From: Chitinophaga skermanii | GTDB taxonomy: Bacteria; Bacteroidota; Bacteroidia; Chitinophagales; Chitinophagaceae | NCBI RefSeq assembly: GCF_003259335.1 | Contig: NZ_QLLL01000003.1 | Span: forward strand, 1 to 64,000 | Direction of reading: 5' to 3' | Length of the DNA: 64,000 bases | Shown here: positions 47,458-56,255 of the stretch, one piece after another | Position numbering within the stretch: position 1 is the stretch's first letter | Layout of the letters: each line of letters starts with the position of its first letter | Position numbers and translations under genes: made by a program | Notes under the pieces: generated by a model | Told to the model about the DNA's origin: nothing | The model's database searches: none | The model's input: only the letters and a program-made list of their open reading frames with translations

Positions 47458-48273
47458 ATGTCGATCATCCCGAACATGCGAGCAATATTCAAACCCGTAC
47501 AACCGCTCATACAACACGCCGACACCGGTGTACAATACAAAGAGTATTGGCCCGACGAACATTTACAGTCGTTGATTTATTGTTATTGGGAATTGTATAC
47601 AACCGTGCCTTTACTCCAAGATTTTTTATACCGGGTAGTAGCCGATGGTTGTATGGATATTTTCTTCGATCGGCGTAATCCTTCGGATGCTTACGTAATG
47701 GGATTTAGTGATCGGTATACAGCGTTCCCGGTTGGCCGGGATTTTCATTACATCGGCATACGATTCTTACCTACCATGTTTCCCCAGCTTTTCAATGTAC
47801 AAGCGCATGAACTTGCACAACAAGCTACCTTGTTACAAGATGTAATTCCCCAAACGGCCAAGTTTTTAGCAAGTAGTAACATAGAGGTCGTGGATATGTC
47901 CGCTATCATGGAACAGCTTGATGCACATTTCTTGCGTATCCTTTTACAACGGGAAATAAAAATTGATACCCGGTTGTACGAATCGTTGGAGAAAATTATG
48001 AAGGCCGATACCCACCTGCACATAGAAAAAGACCTTCAAGAAGGCATTAGTGCCCGTCAATTACGCCGCTTGTTTGAACGTTATATTGGCGATACACCCA
48101 AAACCTTCCAAAAGATTGTGCGTTTCCAAAAAATGCTCCAAGGCAAACCTTCTCACCAAGCCCTACGCCGGCACTTGCATTACTTAGATGCGGGGTATTA
48201 CGACCAAGCGCACTTCATCAAAGAATTCAAAACCCTCTATGGCTTAACGCCGAATAAAGTATTCGAAAAGTAA
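47458..48273 (+). CDS. AraC family transcriptional regulator
   Basis: This 271-residue regulator has an N-terminal beta-rich ligand-binding domain resembling DUF6597 (about 20-140) and a C-terminal AraC helix-turn-helix domain (about 165-270). The latter has ISARQLRRLFERYIGDTPKTF and the DAGYYDQAHFIKEFKTLYGLTPNKV signature. The VOC protein gene follows after 64 bp and may be its target. Confidence 0.9.
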   Translation: MSIIPNMRAIFKPVQPLIQHADTGVQYKEYWPDEHLQSLIYCYWELYTTVPLLQDFLYRVVADGCMDIFFDRRNPSDAYVMGFSDRYTAFPVGRDFHYIGIRFLPTMFPQLFNVQAHELAQQATLLQDVIPQTAKFLASSNIEVVDMSAIMEQLDAHFLRILLQREIKIDTRLYESLEKIMKADTHLHIEKDLQEGISARQLRRLFERYIGDTPKTFQKIVRFQKMLQGKPSHQALRRHLHYLDAGYYDQAHFIKEFKTLYGLTPNKVFEK

Positions 48274-48337
48274 GTTGTCCGTTTTTTACAATACCGGGAT
48301 GTTTACACCTGCTAATTTTGTGTTCAATACAAAGCAT

Positions 48338-48787
48338 ATGAAACACATCATTACAGTTATTTTATTATTCATCAATATCACATTACAAGCACAATCAAAA
48401 CCCATGCACATGAAACTAAATGCAGGCATTATTACATCCGAAATCGCCGCCACAAAGAAGTTCTACACGGAAGTGCTTAATTTTGGTGTTACCTTCGAGA
48501 ACGAGTTTTATCTCTTGCTTCATACGCCAGGTAAATCGGCCGAATTGAGTTTCTTACTACCTAATCATCCTTCACAACAACCCTTATTTCAATCACCGTT
48601 TCAAGGCAAAGGTGTATATCTCACCATCGAAGTACCGAATGTAGATGAAGTATATAAGACCCTTAAAGAGAAAAAGGTGCCGATTAAAATTGAACTAAGA
48701 AACGAACCATGGGGCGATCGCCATTTTGCCATACAAGATCCGAACGGGGTGGGCATTGATATTGTAACGTATTCGCAACCGGAATAG
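48338..48787 (+). CDS. VOC (glyoxalase/bleomycin-resistance fold) protein with signal peptide
   Basis: The start at 48338 gives a 149-residue protein beginning MKHIITVILLFINITLQAQ, a Sec signal peptide, which is unusual for this mostly cytoplasmic fold. The frame opens at 48275 but without a better start. The VOC domain follows (TSEIAATKKFYTEVLNFGV near 34-52; WGDRHFAIQDPNGVGIDIV near 127-145, with the typical DPNG). Metal ligands are not confidently assigned and substrate is unknown. Confidence 0.85.
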   Translation: MKHIITVILLFINITLQAQSKPMHMKLNAGIITSEIAATKKFYTEVLNFGVTFENEFYLLLHTPGKSAELSFLLPNHPSQQPLFQSPFQGKGVYLTIEVPNVDEVYKTLKEKKVPIKIELRNEPWGDRHFAIQDPNGVGIDIVTYSQPE

Positions 48788-48891
48788 GGAATGAATATAG
48801 AAGTGATGTATCGGAGCATTTCCCTGGACTGATTATTTCGGATGTATGGGCTACGGATCGAACGCCCGCATCGCTAGGTGGCGTACACGAG

Positions 48892-49200
48892 ATGGAGAAT
48901 AGTGCATTCCCGCAAACGCCGCCAACAGGTACTTATTTCCGGTATGTGCAAATTCCGCCGGATAAAGATTTGGGTATTGAAGCACCTATTGGGCAGCCTC
49001 ATCCATTAATGCACGAAACGGCTACTTTGGATTATATCGTGATATTATCAGGAACGTTGTATTTGATCATGGAGGAAGGCGAAACGTTATTGCAGCCAGG
49101 GGATATTGTAATTCAAAGAGGAACGAACCATGCATGGAGTAACCGATCCGATCAGCCGGTGATTCAATTGGCCGTGTTAATAGGCGCGGAGAAGTCATAA
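48892..49200 (+). CDS. Cupin-domain protein, probably 5'-truncated
   Basis: The first ATG of this frame is at 48892 (102 residues). However, protein-like sequence continues in frame upstream of it, from about 48817 (HFPGLIISDVWATDRTPA), back to a TGA at 48757, with no ATG or GTG. The 5' end is therefore probably lost by a deletion or frameshift next to the VOC gene. The cupin core is visible (HPLMHE near 37-42, VILSGTLYLIM, PGDIVIQRGTNHAWSN). It may be a decaying gene or be translated from a non-standard start. A bidirectional terminator follows. Confidence 0.6.
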   Translation: MENSAFPQTPPTGTYFRYVQIPPDKDLGIEAPIGQPHPLMHETATLDYIVILSGTLYLIMEEGETLLQPGDIVIQRGTNHAWSNRSDQPVIQLAVLIGAEKS

Positions 49201-49233
49201 AAAAAGCGTCTCTACCGGTAGAGACGCTTTTTT
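49200..49233. terminator. Bidirectional terminator between cupin and Ere-like genes
   Basis: A perfect 17-bp inverted repeat with no loop bases between the arms (49200-49216 with 49217-49233), flanked by A-run and T-run, separates convergent genes. Confidence 0.9.
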
Positions 49234-49251
49234 GCTATGATAGCACATTAT

Positions 49252-50286
49252 TTAAGGGCAAGTAGATTTGTCTTTCTCGCCATCGGAATTATAGATCACC
49301 AACATCATTTGCAGGCCAGGTATAGCTTGGTCGTACACTTCGATCTTTGCACCTTGTGTTTGTTTGGCGATAGCATCTAGCGCTTCGGCAGGTTTGCCTT
49401 TTAACATGCCTACATTCTCGATATCTGCTACTTTCTCGCCTGGCGCGCTTGCTTTGCAATGCACGTATTGTGTGCCAATTAGCATCACCGCGTTTCGCCA
49501 TTGTGATGCTTCGCCTTGGATATTCATGGCGAAAGCCGATTTATTCGCAGGGTTTACGTGGGCCACTTCGAAGGCACCGAAATATTTAGGCGTTTCGTAT
49601 CGTTGGTTAATGAAGACGTCGATTTCTTGGAAGGCTTTGTACATTTCCGCGTCGCGGTTTTTGGGCGCTTTAGGCGTCCTGTTCAGGAGGATGCGCAATA
49701 ATTGCATGCCTTCGCTGGTATCGCGGAAGTTCTTTTGCAGGTAGGTTTGTATTTCAAACCCGGCCGTCATTACTTCGTTTTTAGAAGCGCTAGGCGGTAG
49801 GTTCATGAAAATATTCCTAAGTTCTTGCGGGTAGCGGTAAAAGCGGCTGAGCACTTGTAAAGCCGACGTCCAATAAGGAATACGGTTTTTGTCGACTTCA
49901 AAATCTAAGCCCCAGAAGTGAATTTGTTGGTTAGGCGGCAAGGTTTGTTGCAAAGCATACGCTTTCTGCCAAAATGCCTTTTGCTCGCAAGTAGTGGCCA
50001 ATTGTTCCAGGAGGAACTTATCGCCTGTTTTCATATAGCCATTGGCAATAATGCTATAAGAGAAGGGCATTTCTAGCAACACATGCCGAAAGCCTTTCTT
50101 TGATAACTGTTCGATTATATCGTACTGTAAAGCCTTGTTAACCCCTACATTATGTACTTCCGATAGTAATACCACCTTCGTACTATCACCGGGTTGCACA
50201 GGGATATGGATGTTTTGTGCTGTTGCGGATCGCATAAATAAAACACTCACCAGCAGGCATAAGCAACTTACTACTTTTTGTTTCAT
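49252..50286 (-). CDS. Secreted erythromycin esterase-like/TraB-like protein
   Basis: This 344-residue protein has a signal peptide (cleavage near residue 23, RSATA-Q). The core pattern LLSEVHNVGVNKALQYDIIEQL with Glu-x-x-His, then VLLEMPFSYSIIANGYM and HFWGLDFE, resembles the EreA/B and ChaN/TraB-like fold. The key Glu and His of the first motif are present but the rest of the active site is not confidently conserved. Antibiotic inactivation is not implied. It is monocistronic and faces the CIS operon across 784 bp. Confidence 0.65.
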   Translation of the reverse strand: MKQKVVSCLCLLVSVLFMRSATAQNIHIPVQPGDSTKVVLLSEVHNVGVNKALQYDIIEQLSKKGFRHVLLEMPFSYSIIANGYMKTGDKFLLEQLATTCEQKAFWQKAYALQQTLPPNQQIHFWGLDFEVDKNRIPYWTSALQVLSRFYRYPQELRNIFMNLPPSASKNEVMTAGFEIQTYLQKNFRDTSEGMQLLRILLNRTPKAPKNRDAEMYKAFQEIDVFINQRYETPKYFGAFEVAHVNPANKSAFAMNIQGEASQWRNAVMLIGTQYVHCKASAPGEKVADIENVGMLKGKPAEALDAIAKQTQGAKIEVYDQAIPGLQMMLVIYNSDGEKDKSTCP

Positions 50287-51070
50287 GAATTTGGATGATT
50301 GCTTTCTAAAGGGCTCAATAATACAAAAAATAGCCTAAAAGAAGGTTAACTTTTGCTTAAAATACCCTTGTAGTCTACTTATTGCCTACCTGTAGCAGTA
50401 TGAAATGCTATATTTAGCCTTTGGGGGTAGGCGGAAAAGATGGTACATACCTACCGGTATAATTGCGAAATTATTCTACATAGAAAGTGAAAAATTACCC
50501 GGGCTATTGAGCGGGATGGGGAACGTGTAATAATCATATCCTGCAGAAAGTAAATGGTTAGGATGGCTAATAATGAAGAGGTGTAAGCGTATATATGAAT
50601 ATGATATATCAAAGATTGATATAAAAATTAAATATTTATTGTAGATGATTTTTAGGCGATGTGAAGTGAAAAGTATTTTTACGTATACGTAGTTCTACGG
50701 AATCTCTGCAATCTAGTCAACAAAAATTTTTTTATTTAGAATTTAATGCTAGTTTCGCATCATTGTTGTTAGGCTCGTTTTCGAGCTCCCAAAAGAATGA
50801 AAAAAGTTTTCACGTAACCTCAAAGCACAAGTCGTAAGAGTCACTAGAAAGGTTTTTTCAAGTAATTAAAAGTTTTCACTGTAACATACGCTCATAGTTG
50901 TTGAAGCCCCAAAAGTCAATCTTATTATTAGCATTGTATGTTGCATAAAAGGCTGAATTATTTCGCATATTTCGGCTGTTTCCCATTTTTACATAACCTG
51001 TTTTGATGTGCCGTACACCGGTTGGGATTTTCATGCCCCGCATCAGTCCAGGTCTTAAAAATCATTCGTC
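50287..51070. promoter_or_regulatory. 784-bp AT-rich gene-free region upstream of the CIS operon
   Basis: No convincing gene is visible on either strand. Two imperfect direct repeats AAAGTTTTCAC-GTAAC (50803-50817) and AAAGTTTTCACTGTAAC (50869-50885), differing by one inserted T, and a GCTCG/CGAGC hairpin (50773-50786) are present. TAGTTTCG at 50750-50757 is a 7-of-8 match to TAnnTTTG and would give a leader of about 300 nt for the CIS operon. The region probably holds the CIS promoter and regulator sites. Confidence 0.45.
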
Positions 51071-51673
51071 ATGATTTTTACTGCCTTTAAGTTGCTTAGA
51101 GACCAATTGGATAGCTATATCCAAACGCAAAGCCCCTCGGCCGATTCACACGTAGTGTTGGATAATGTGGCCACGTTAGAAACACCTGATCGACCTCCAG
51201 GTGCAGAAGAACGTGTTATATTAAGCATGGTGAACATTGAAGAAGAAGCAACGCTCAAAAATGGCATGCACTTCTCCAGTCGTAACCAATCTGTTGCCTA
51301 TAGCAACCCACCACTACATTTAAACTTGTACATGTTGGTATCGGCAAACTATAAAAACTACGAAGATGCTTTACTACGCCTCTCGCAAGTATTGCAATTC
51401 TTCCAAGGTAAAAATAGTTTCACGCTACAAAATTCCCCTTCTGAAAGTAATATCAATCTCGGCGAAGAAGCCGCAAGATTACAACTGATCTTGGAACTCT
51501 TTTCCTTGTCGTTCGAACAATTGAATCACCTATGGGGTGCCCTCGGTGGCAAACAAATGCCCAGCGTGTTGTATAAAGTACGGCAAGTAACGATCACCGA
51601 AAACCGCACCATCGGCTTCGGTACGATCATCGAAGAAATCCATGGTCGCGAAAATCTATCCTTTTCAAAATAA
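51071..51673 (+). CDS. DUF4255/Pvc16-like CIS tail-terminator (cap) protein
   Basis: This 200-residue protein matches the DUF4255/Pvc16 N-terminal domain. It opens with MIFTAFKLLRDQLDSYIQTQ, contains LNLYMLVSANYKNYEDALLRLSQVLQFFQGK (about 90-120), and ends with a beta segment. In PVC/Afp-type contractile injection systems such proteins cap the tube and sheath at the distal end. It is the first gene of the CIS operon, followed after 5 bp by an unrecognised gene. Confidence 0.88.
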   Translation: MIFTAFKLLRDQLDSYIQTQSPSADSHVVLDNVATLETPDRPPGAEERVILSMVNIEEEATLKNGMHFSSRNQSVAYSNPPLHLNLYMLVSANYKNYEDALLRLSQVLQFFQGKNSFTLQNSPSESNINLGEEAARLQLILELFSLSFEQLNHLWGALGGKQMPSVLYKVRQVTITENRTIGFGTIIEEIHGRENLSFSK

Positions 51674-51678
51674 TATAC

Positions 51679-52902
51679 ATGTCGTTTCAAATAAGTTATA
51701 GGCGGTTGGCAGCAGTGAATGTCTTTCACAGTTTCTATCTCGATAAAGAGGGGAGTCCTTTCTATGCATTAAACGCAACAGATCAACAATCCCGTTTAGC
51801 CGATTTGTTAGCAAATAACAGGTACCCTTTATCCGACGAAATTGAAATTGTACCGACACCGCTTACCGAGAAAACCATGCGTAACCAGAAGATCGTTTTT
51901 CGACAAACTTCTATGGGGGTTGTGCTAGGTGTTTCTTCGGGGTATGATGAAAATGGCAACTTGGTACCAACCATCCCCATTAGTGGCGATCTACGGTTGC
52001 AATTTTATATCCGCCTCTTACATCCACCCGTACTCATGCGCAGCAACATCCGCTTAAACCCGGCTATGCCTGCACGTTTTTACTTTACAAACGACCCCAT
52101 CACCGGTAATAAAACATTCCCCAGCTTATCGGCCCCGTTACAACCTGCTGTAGAAGGCGTGGTGTATGAAATGGGCGAAACGGCTATCGTGAATAATAAC
52201 CCGGCACGCGCACAAAAAAGAACGAATACATTGGCCAATAGTTGGTCGACCATCAGCAACGAATCTTGTATTAATGAAAACGACCGGATGTTGCTCCCCC
52301 GTAAATTCCCTTTCACTTTCGATACCAGCGGCATTACCCAAGCTACCTTCACCTTGTTGCAAGGCAATGTAGCCGTGATGCAATTGCCGTTTACGAGCAC
52401 GCTGCCCTTGCAAACCGTTCACTTGGATTTTCAACAAGTACCGGTAGGCTATTACACGTTGCATGTAAATGGCAACAACAGTTTTGAGCGTACTTACCAA
52501 GTGTACATTAACCCGCTGGTGTACGAGCCGAATAGTTGGGGTGTGATTGATTTAGTGATGCACGCAGGTGATGCGAATTTCGATTTGGTAGATGCCGATG
52601 ATCAATTTGTGCAACCGCAAGGGCCTACGTTTGAGTTGCGTTTTGATAACCGCGATACGTATTGGAAGTACTACTTACAAAACAGCGCGCCTATTCAAGT
52701 AGATGCGAATTGGGATGAAGTGTTACCTGTTCCTGCCGGTATGAAACGCGTGTTTATCAGCAAGCAACCGTATCCATTAATGCAAGCTTACCAGAAAGTA
52801 CAATATACGTCCATCCCTTTACCGAACCCCAGCGGGGAGAACCTCGGCAAGCAGGGCGATTTAATCTGTTCAGAAATTCTACTTCCTAAATTGACAATAT
52901 AA
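51679..52902 (+). CDS. Unrecognised 407-aa CIS-operon protein
   Basis: This 407-residue protein has no signal peptide or membrane helix and is predicted largely beta. An N-terminal region (1-180) with several proline-rich turns is followed by a middle part resembling an immunoglobulin-like sandwich (about 210-290, ATFTLLQGNVAVMQLP). The C-terminal part (about 290-400) is also beta. I do not recognise a family. Its place between cap and sheath genes suggests a structural role such as cap adaptor. Gaps of 5 and 11 bp indicate co-translation. Confidence 0.75.
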   Translation: MSFQISYRRLAAVNVFHSFYLDKEGSPFYALNATDQQSRLADLLANNRYPLSDEIEIVPTPLTEKTMRNQKIVFRQTSMGVVLGVSSGYDENGNLVPTIPISGDLRLQFYIRLLHPPVLMRSNIRLNPAMPARFYFTNDPITGNKTFPSLSAPLQPAVEGVVYEMGETAIVNNNPARAQKRTNTLANSWSTISNESCINENDRMLLPRKFPFTFDTSGITQATFTLLQGNVAVMQLPFTSTLPLQTVHLDFQQVPVGYYTLHVNGNNSFERTYQVYINPLVYEPNSWGVIDLVMHAGDANFDLVDADDQFVQPQGPTFELRFDNRDTYWKYYLQNSAPIQVDANWDEVLPVPAGMKRVFISKQPYPLMQAYQKVQYTSIPLPNPSGENLGKQGDLICSEILLPKLTI

Positions 52903-52913
52903 ATTGATCGAAT

Positions 52914-54320
52914 ATGGCAAACAGCACATATTACACCCCGGGGGTGTATATCGAAGAAGTTTCAAAATTCCCGCCCTCCATTACGGCGGTTGAAACGGCT
53001 ATCCCGGCTTTCATTGGTGCAACGCAAACTGCCTTACAAGACGGTTTGGATGTAACCCTAAAGCCAATACGTATTAGCTCATTGCTCGAATACGTAAACA
53101 TTTTCGGCGCCGCGCAGCCCGAAGTGAATTTCATCGTAAACATCGACGAAGACCCTCGCTTGGGTAAGCGTTATAATGTTACGTACAACAAGGAAGACGG
53201 TAAAGGTCTTTCTAAACACACGATGTACTATGCCTTACAACAGTTCTTCGCGAACGGTGGCGGCCCATGTTACATCATCTCTGTTGGTCCATTCCTAGCA
53301 CACGGTTCACCCATTGCCGATGGTACAGCGTATGGTGCTGCTTTAGCCATGTTGCGCAAACAAAACGAACCTACGTTGATCATTTACCCGGAAGGCCAGT
53401 TTATGGCAAAAGATACCTATGCTACCTTGCTGGACGAATCGTTGAAACAATGCTTCGAATTGAAAGATCGCTTCGTGGTAATGGATTTATTCTCCGATGG
53501 ACAAGACCTAGATACCGATTCTAAAGTATTGGCCGCGGCAGCAGAATTCCGCAATAAAGTAGGTGCTGTAAGCGACCATGTAAGCTATGGTGCTGCTTAT
53601 TTCCCGAATGTACGTTCTACGTTCGATTATACCGTTGATTTATCTACCGTATTAATCAATGGTGGTACTGCCTCTAACTTCGATGGGTTGAGCAACTTGG
53701 AAAAAGCGAATGTGAAATTAGCTTTATCTAACTACTCGATTATTTTGCCACCGAGTGCTTCTGTAGCAGGTGTATATGCACGCGTTGACAATGCCCGCGG
53801 TGTTTGGAAAGCGCCCGCTAATGAAGGGTTGATTGCTGTATCGGGTTTAACTTGCGAAGTGAACGACGATATCCAAAAGGACTTAAACGTTGACACCAAC
53901 GCCGGTAAATCTATCAACGCGATCCGTTTCTTCCCGGGTAAAGGCATTAAAATATGGGGTGCCCGCACATTGGATGGTAACTCTAACGAATGGCGCTATG
54001 TATCGGTTCGTCGTTACTTTAACATGGTAGAAGAATCTACTAAAAACGCCACAGAAGGTTTCGTATTTGAACCCAATGATGCCAATACTTGGGTAAAAGT
54101 AAAAGCGATGATCGAGAACTTCTTGATTAACCAATGGCGCGCAGGTGCGCTGGCAGGTGCTAAACCAGAACATGCGTTTTATGTGAAAGTAGGTATTAAT
54201 GAAACCATGACTGCTTTCGATATTCTTGAAGGAAAGATGATTATTGAAATCGGTTTGGCCGTTGTTCGTCCAGCAGAATTCATCATCTTAAGATTCAGCC
54301 ACAAAATGCAAGAATCTTAA
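52914..54320 (+). CDS. Contractile sheath protein
   Basis: This 468-residue phage tail sheath protein has the N-terminal TYYTPGVYIEEV at residues 4-15. The family C-terminal domain (about 340-465) carries GKGIKIWGARTL, RYVSVRRYFNMVEES and the last beta-strand RPAEFIILRFSHK, which donates to the neighbouring subunit in the sheath mesh. A central variable domain (about 100-330) completes the length. Contraction of the polymer drives the tube into the target. Only one sheath gene is visible here, whereas PVC/Afp systems have several. Confidence 0.95.
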   Translation: MANSTYYTPGVYIEEVSKFPPSITAVETAIPAFIGATQTALQDGLDVTLKPIRISSLLEYVNIFGAAQPEVNFIVNIDEDPRLGKRYNVTYNKEDGKGLSKHTMYYALQQFFANGGGPCYIISVGPFLAHGSPIADGTAYGAALAMLRKQNEPTLIIYPEGQFMAKDTYATLLDESLKQCFELKDRFVVMDLFSDGQDLDTDSKVLAAAAEFRNKVGAVSDHVSYGAAYFPNVRSTFDYTVDLSTVLINGGTASNFDGLSNLEKANVKLALSNYSIILPPSASVAGVYARVDNARGVWKAPANEGLIAVSGLTCEVNDDIQKDLNVDTNAGKSINAIRFFPGKGIKIWGARTLDGNSNEWRYVSVRRYFNMVEESTKNATEGFVFEPNDANTWVKVKAMIENFLINQWRAGALAGAKPEHAFYVKVGINETMTAFDILEGKMIIEIGLAVVRPAEFIILRFSHKMQES

Positions 54321-54375
54321 TCCGTGTCCACGTTTCGAATAACCTCAAACTAATCACCCCCAAAACATCCTTACA

Positions 54376-55329
54376 ATGAGTAACGGAAATAACGAAGCTG
54401 ACATCAAACCAGCTGAAAAGCCGAAGGCGAAATGCAATCCCCCTGCAAATTCACAATTCGAGCAGTTAAAAAAGGCGTACGCGGATAAAGTAAAAGTTGA
54501 AATACAATCTGCGCAATCTTCACACGACTCGTTAGCTAAGAAACTCGAACAAGCCGACGATACCGCCTGCAACGAAAGAAAAATTACCCGTGCTTTTATT
54601 AAAGCAGTCGATGAGTACAGTTTCCTCAATAACTGCATTGCTGTTAGCACCTCGAAAGATGTGGTCGGTATCGCAGATTTATTGTCGAAAACCATCGTCG
54701 TAAAAGGAGGGGAGATGACATCTCGGTACGGTAAAGCCGTAGACGCCATCAAGAATGCTAAGAAAAAAGTGAACAATGTAAATCTCTATTCAGAGCAACT
54801 GGATGATGCCATCGCCGATTCTAGCAATTCCGAAGAACTAAAAGTAATTCGTGAAATCTTAAAGAAAACCGGTGCACCTATCATCGAAGATGCATCTGCT
54901 GCATTCGTTACCTCTGTAGATGGTATTGTTAACCAGGCCGATGATGTGGCGCAATCTGCCGTTAAAGTGGCCGGAATTAACGAGTTTATCAATATCGACA
55001 GTTTAACCCAATTGTCGAAAACCATCACCGAAGATGCGACGAAGTTTGTGTCAGATGTTGACAAGAAGCTGAAAGATGTACAGAAAAAACTGGAAGACAG
55101 TAGGAAAGTATTATCTACAGCCTTAGTAAGCCTTAGCACAGCGAATAGTACGAAAGATACGGCCACCGATTATTTAGAAGCAGTGAACAAGATCGGTACT
55201 TATTTGAAAGATTTGAATTGTGATAACGTTAGCTGTAAAGACTTGGATCAAATTGCTAAAGATGCTGAAGCATCCTTCAATAATGATGAAGAAGTAAGCG
55301 AAAATCCAAGCCAAAACAAACAGCAATAG
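54376..55329 (+). CDS. Unrecognised helical protein in the CIS operon (A)
   Basis: This 317-residue protein is almost entirely alpha-helical with coiled-coil tendency (SDVDKKLKDVQKKLEDSRKVL near 225-245), rich in Lys, Asp, Ser and Ala, without signal peptide. It has four cysteines: one near the start (KCNPP), one near residue 56, one near 76, and a pair in NCDNVSCKD close to the C-terminus. The C-terminal tail is acidic and disordered (NNDEEVSENPSQNKQQ). I do not recognise a family. It lies between sheath and tube genes, next to another helical gene. Confidence 0.75.
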   Translation: MSNGNNEADIKPAEKPKAKCNPPANSQFEQLKKAYADKVKVEIQSAQSSHDSLAKKLEQADDTACNERKITRAFIKAVDEYSFLNNCIAVSTSKDVVGIADLLSKTIVVKGGEMTSRYGKAVDAIKNAKKKVNNVNLYSEQLDDAIADSSNSEELKVIREILKKTGAPIIEDASAAFVTSVDGIVNQADDVAQSAVKVAGINEFINIDSLTQLSKTITEDATKFVSDVDKKLKDVQKKLEDSRKVLSTALVSLSTANSTKDTATDYLEAVNKIGTYLKDLNCDNVSCKDLDQIAKDAEASFNNDEEVSENPSQNKQQ

Positions 55330-55368
55330 TACTGGAACATTCATTTTTCAATTTCAACAATTTACATC

Positions 55369-56214
55369 ATGCCTCAAAATAACGATACCGTTCAACAATA
55401 TATCGACCGTTTAACGGAAGATGCTACCAAAGCCGAGCAAGCGTGGTCGCTAGCAAAGGCGGTGGAAGAACAAAAAGTAAACAAGTTAACACAAGTGAAC
55501 CGTTTATGTTCCGTGTTTTCCGACTTGTTGAATACCATTTCAGAAACCAACAAACTGGGAATGGTATACCTCGGCACCTTGCAACGCACGGGTAAACAAA
55601 CCGATAAAGTAGGTGAAAATGCGAAACACAGCCTTGCTGCCATCCGCATCCTCATTTGCGAATCGAAAGGCTTGCTCGATTGCTTAGAAGTGTTAGCCGG
55701 TGAAGTGAAGAAATTATCCGACCGTATAGGTGGCCAAGTTGTAGCAAAAGGCAACAACTCGATCATGGGTAGTTTGAATAGCTTGAAAACGAGCATCGAC
55801 GAAGCCATTACCGCTTCCAAAGAAGCTGTAAATGCTTTGCTCGATACCTTCCATTCAGAAAAAGAACTGCGCATCCACTTGGCAGGACCTGCAGGCTTAG
55901 GTACACAAGTAAAACACTTGAAAAACTTGTTGTTATACGCTAATAAAAATGGCAAGTGTACCAATAAGAATGAAGCAGTGGCTTGTAGCGCTTGTAAGCC
56001 GCGCGATAAAGACATCTTCCCGATGGATGATTCGCAAAACGATTTCTATTCCGACATCTTCCAAAAATACACCACCGAAAGCAACAGCCTCAAAACCCTG
56101 CAACAGGATATTGAAGTAGCAGCCGGTGATCGTGCCATGGCAGAAGCGAAGAAAGAAGCGTTGAAAAAAGCCCTCGAAGCTGCTTTGGCTGCAAAAGCCG
56201 ACGCGAAGAAATAG
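55369..56214 (+). CDS. Unrecognised helical protein in the CIS operon (B)
   Basis: This 281-residue helical protein has no signal peptide. A cysteine cluster C-x9-C-x2-C lies near residues 204-217 (CTNK...ACSACKP) and could bind metal. The last 60 residues form a long Ala/Lys-rich helix (AEAKKEALKKALEAALAAKADAKK). No family is recognised and no clear identity to protein A is visible beyond composition. Its place immediately before the tube gene suggests a tube-associated or cargo-related function, which is inference. Confidence 0.75.
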   Translation: MPQNNDTVQQYIDRLTEDATKAEQAWSLAKAVEEQKVNKLTQVNRLCSVFSDLLNTISETNKLGMVYLGTLQRTGKQTDKVGENAKHSLAAIRILICESKGLLDCLEVLAGEVKKLSDRIGGQVVAKGNNSIMGSLNSLKTSIDEAITASKEAVNALLDTFHSEKELRIHLAGPAGLGTQVKHLKNLLLYANKNGKCTNKNEAVACSACKPRDKDIFPMDDSQNDFYSDIFQKYTTESNSLKTLQQDIEVAAGDRAMAEAKKEALKKALEAALAAKADAKK

Positions 56215-56255
56215 CGGAACGGGTATAAATTATTAAATCGTACAAACAATATACA

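Noticed and set aside
49252..50286. Macrolide-resistance esterase
   Set aside because: Only the first Glu-x-x-His motif is clearly shared with Ere enzymes and the protein is secreted; resistance is not supported.
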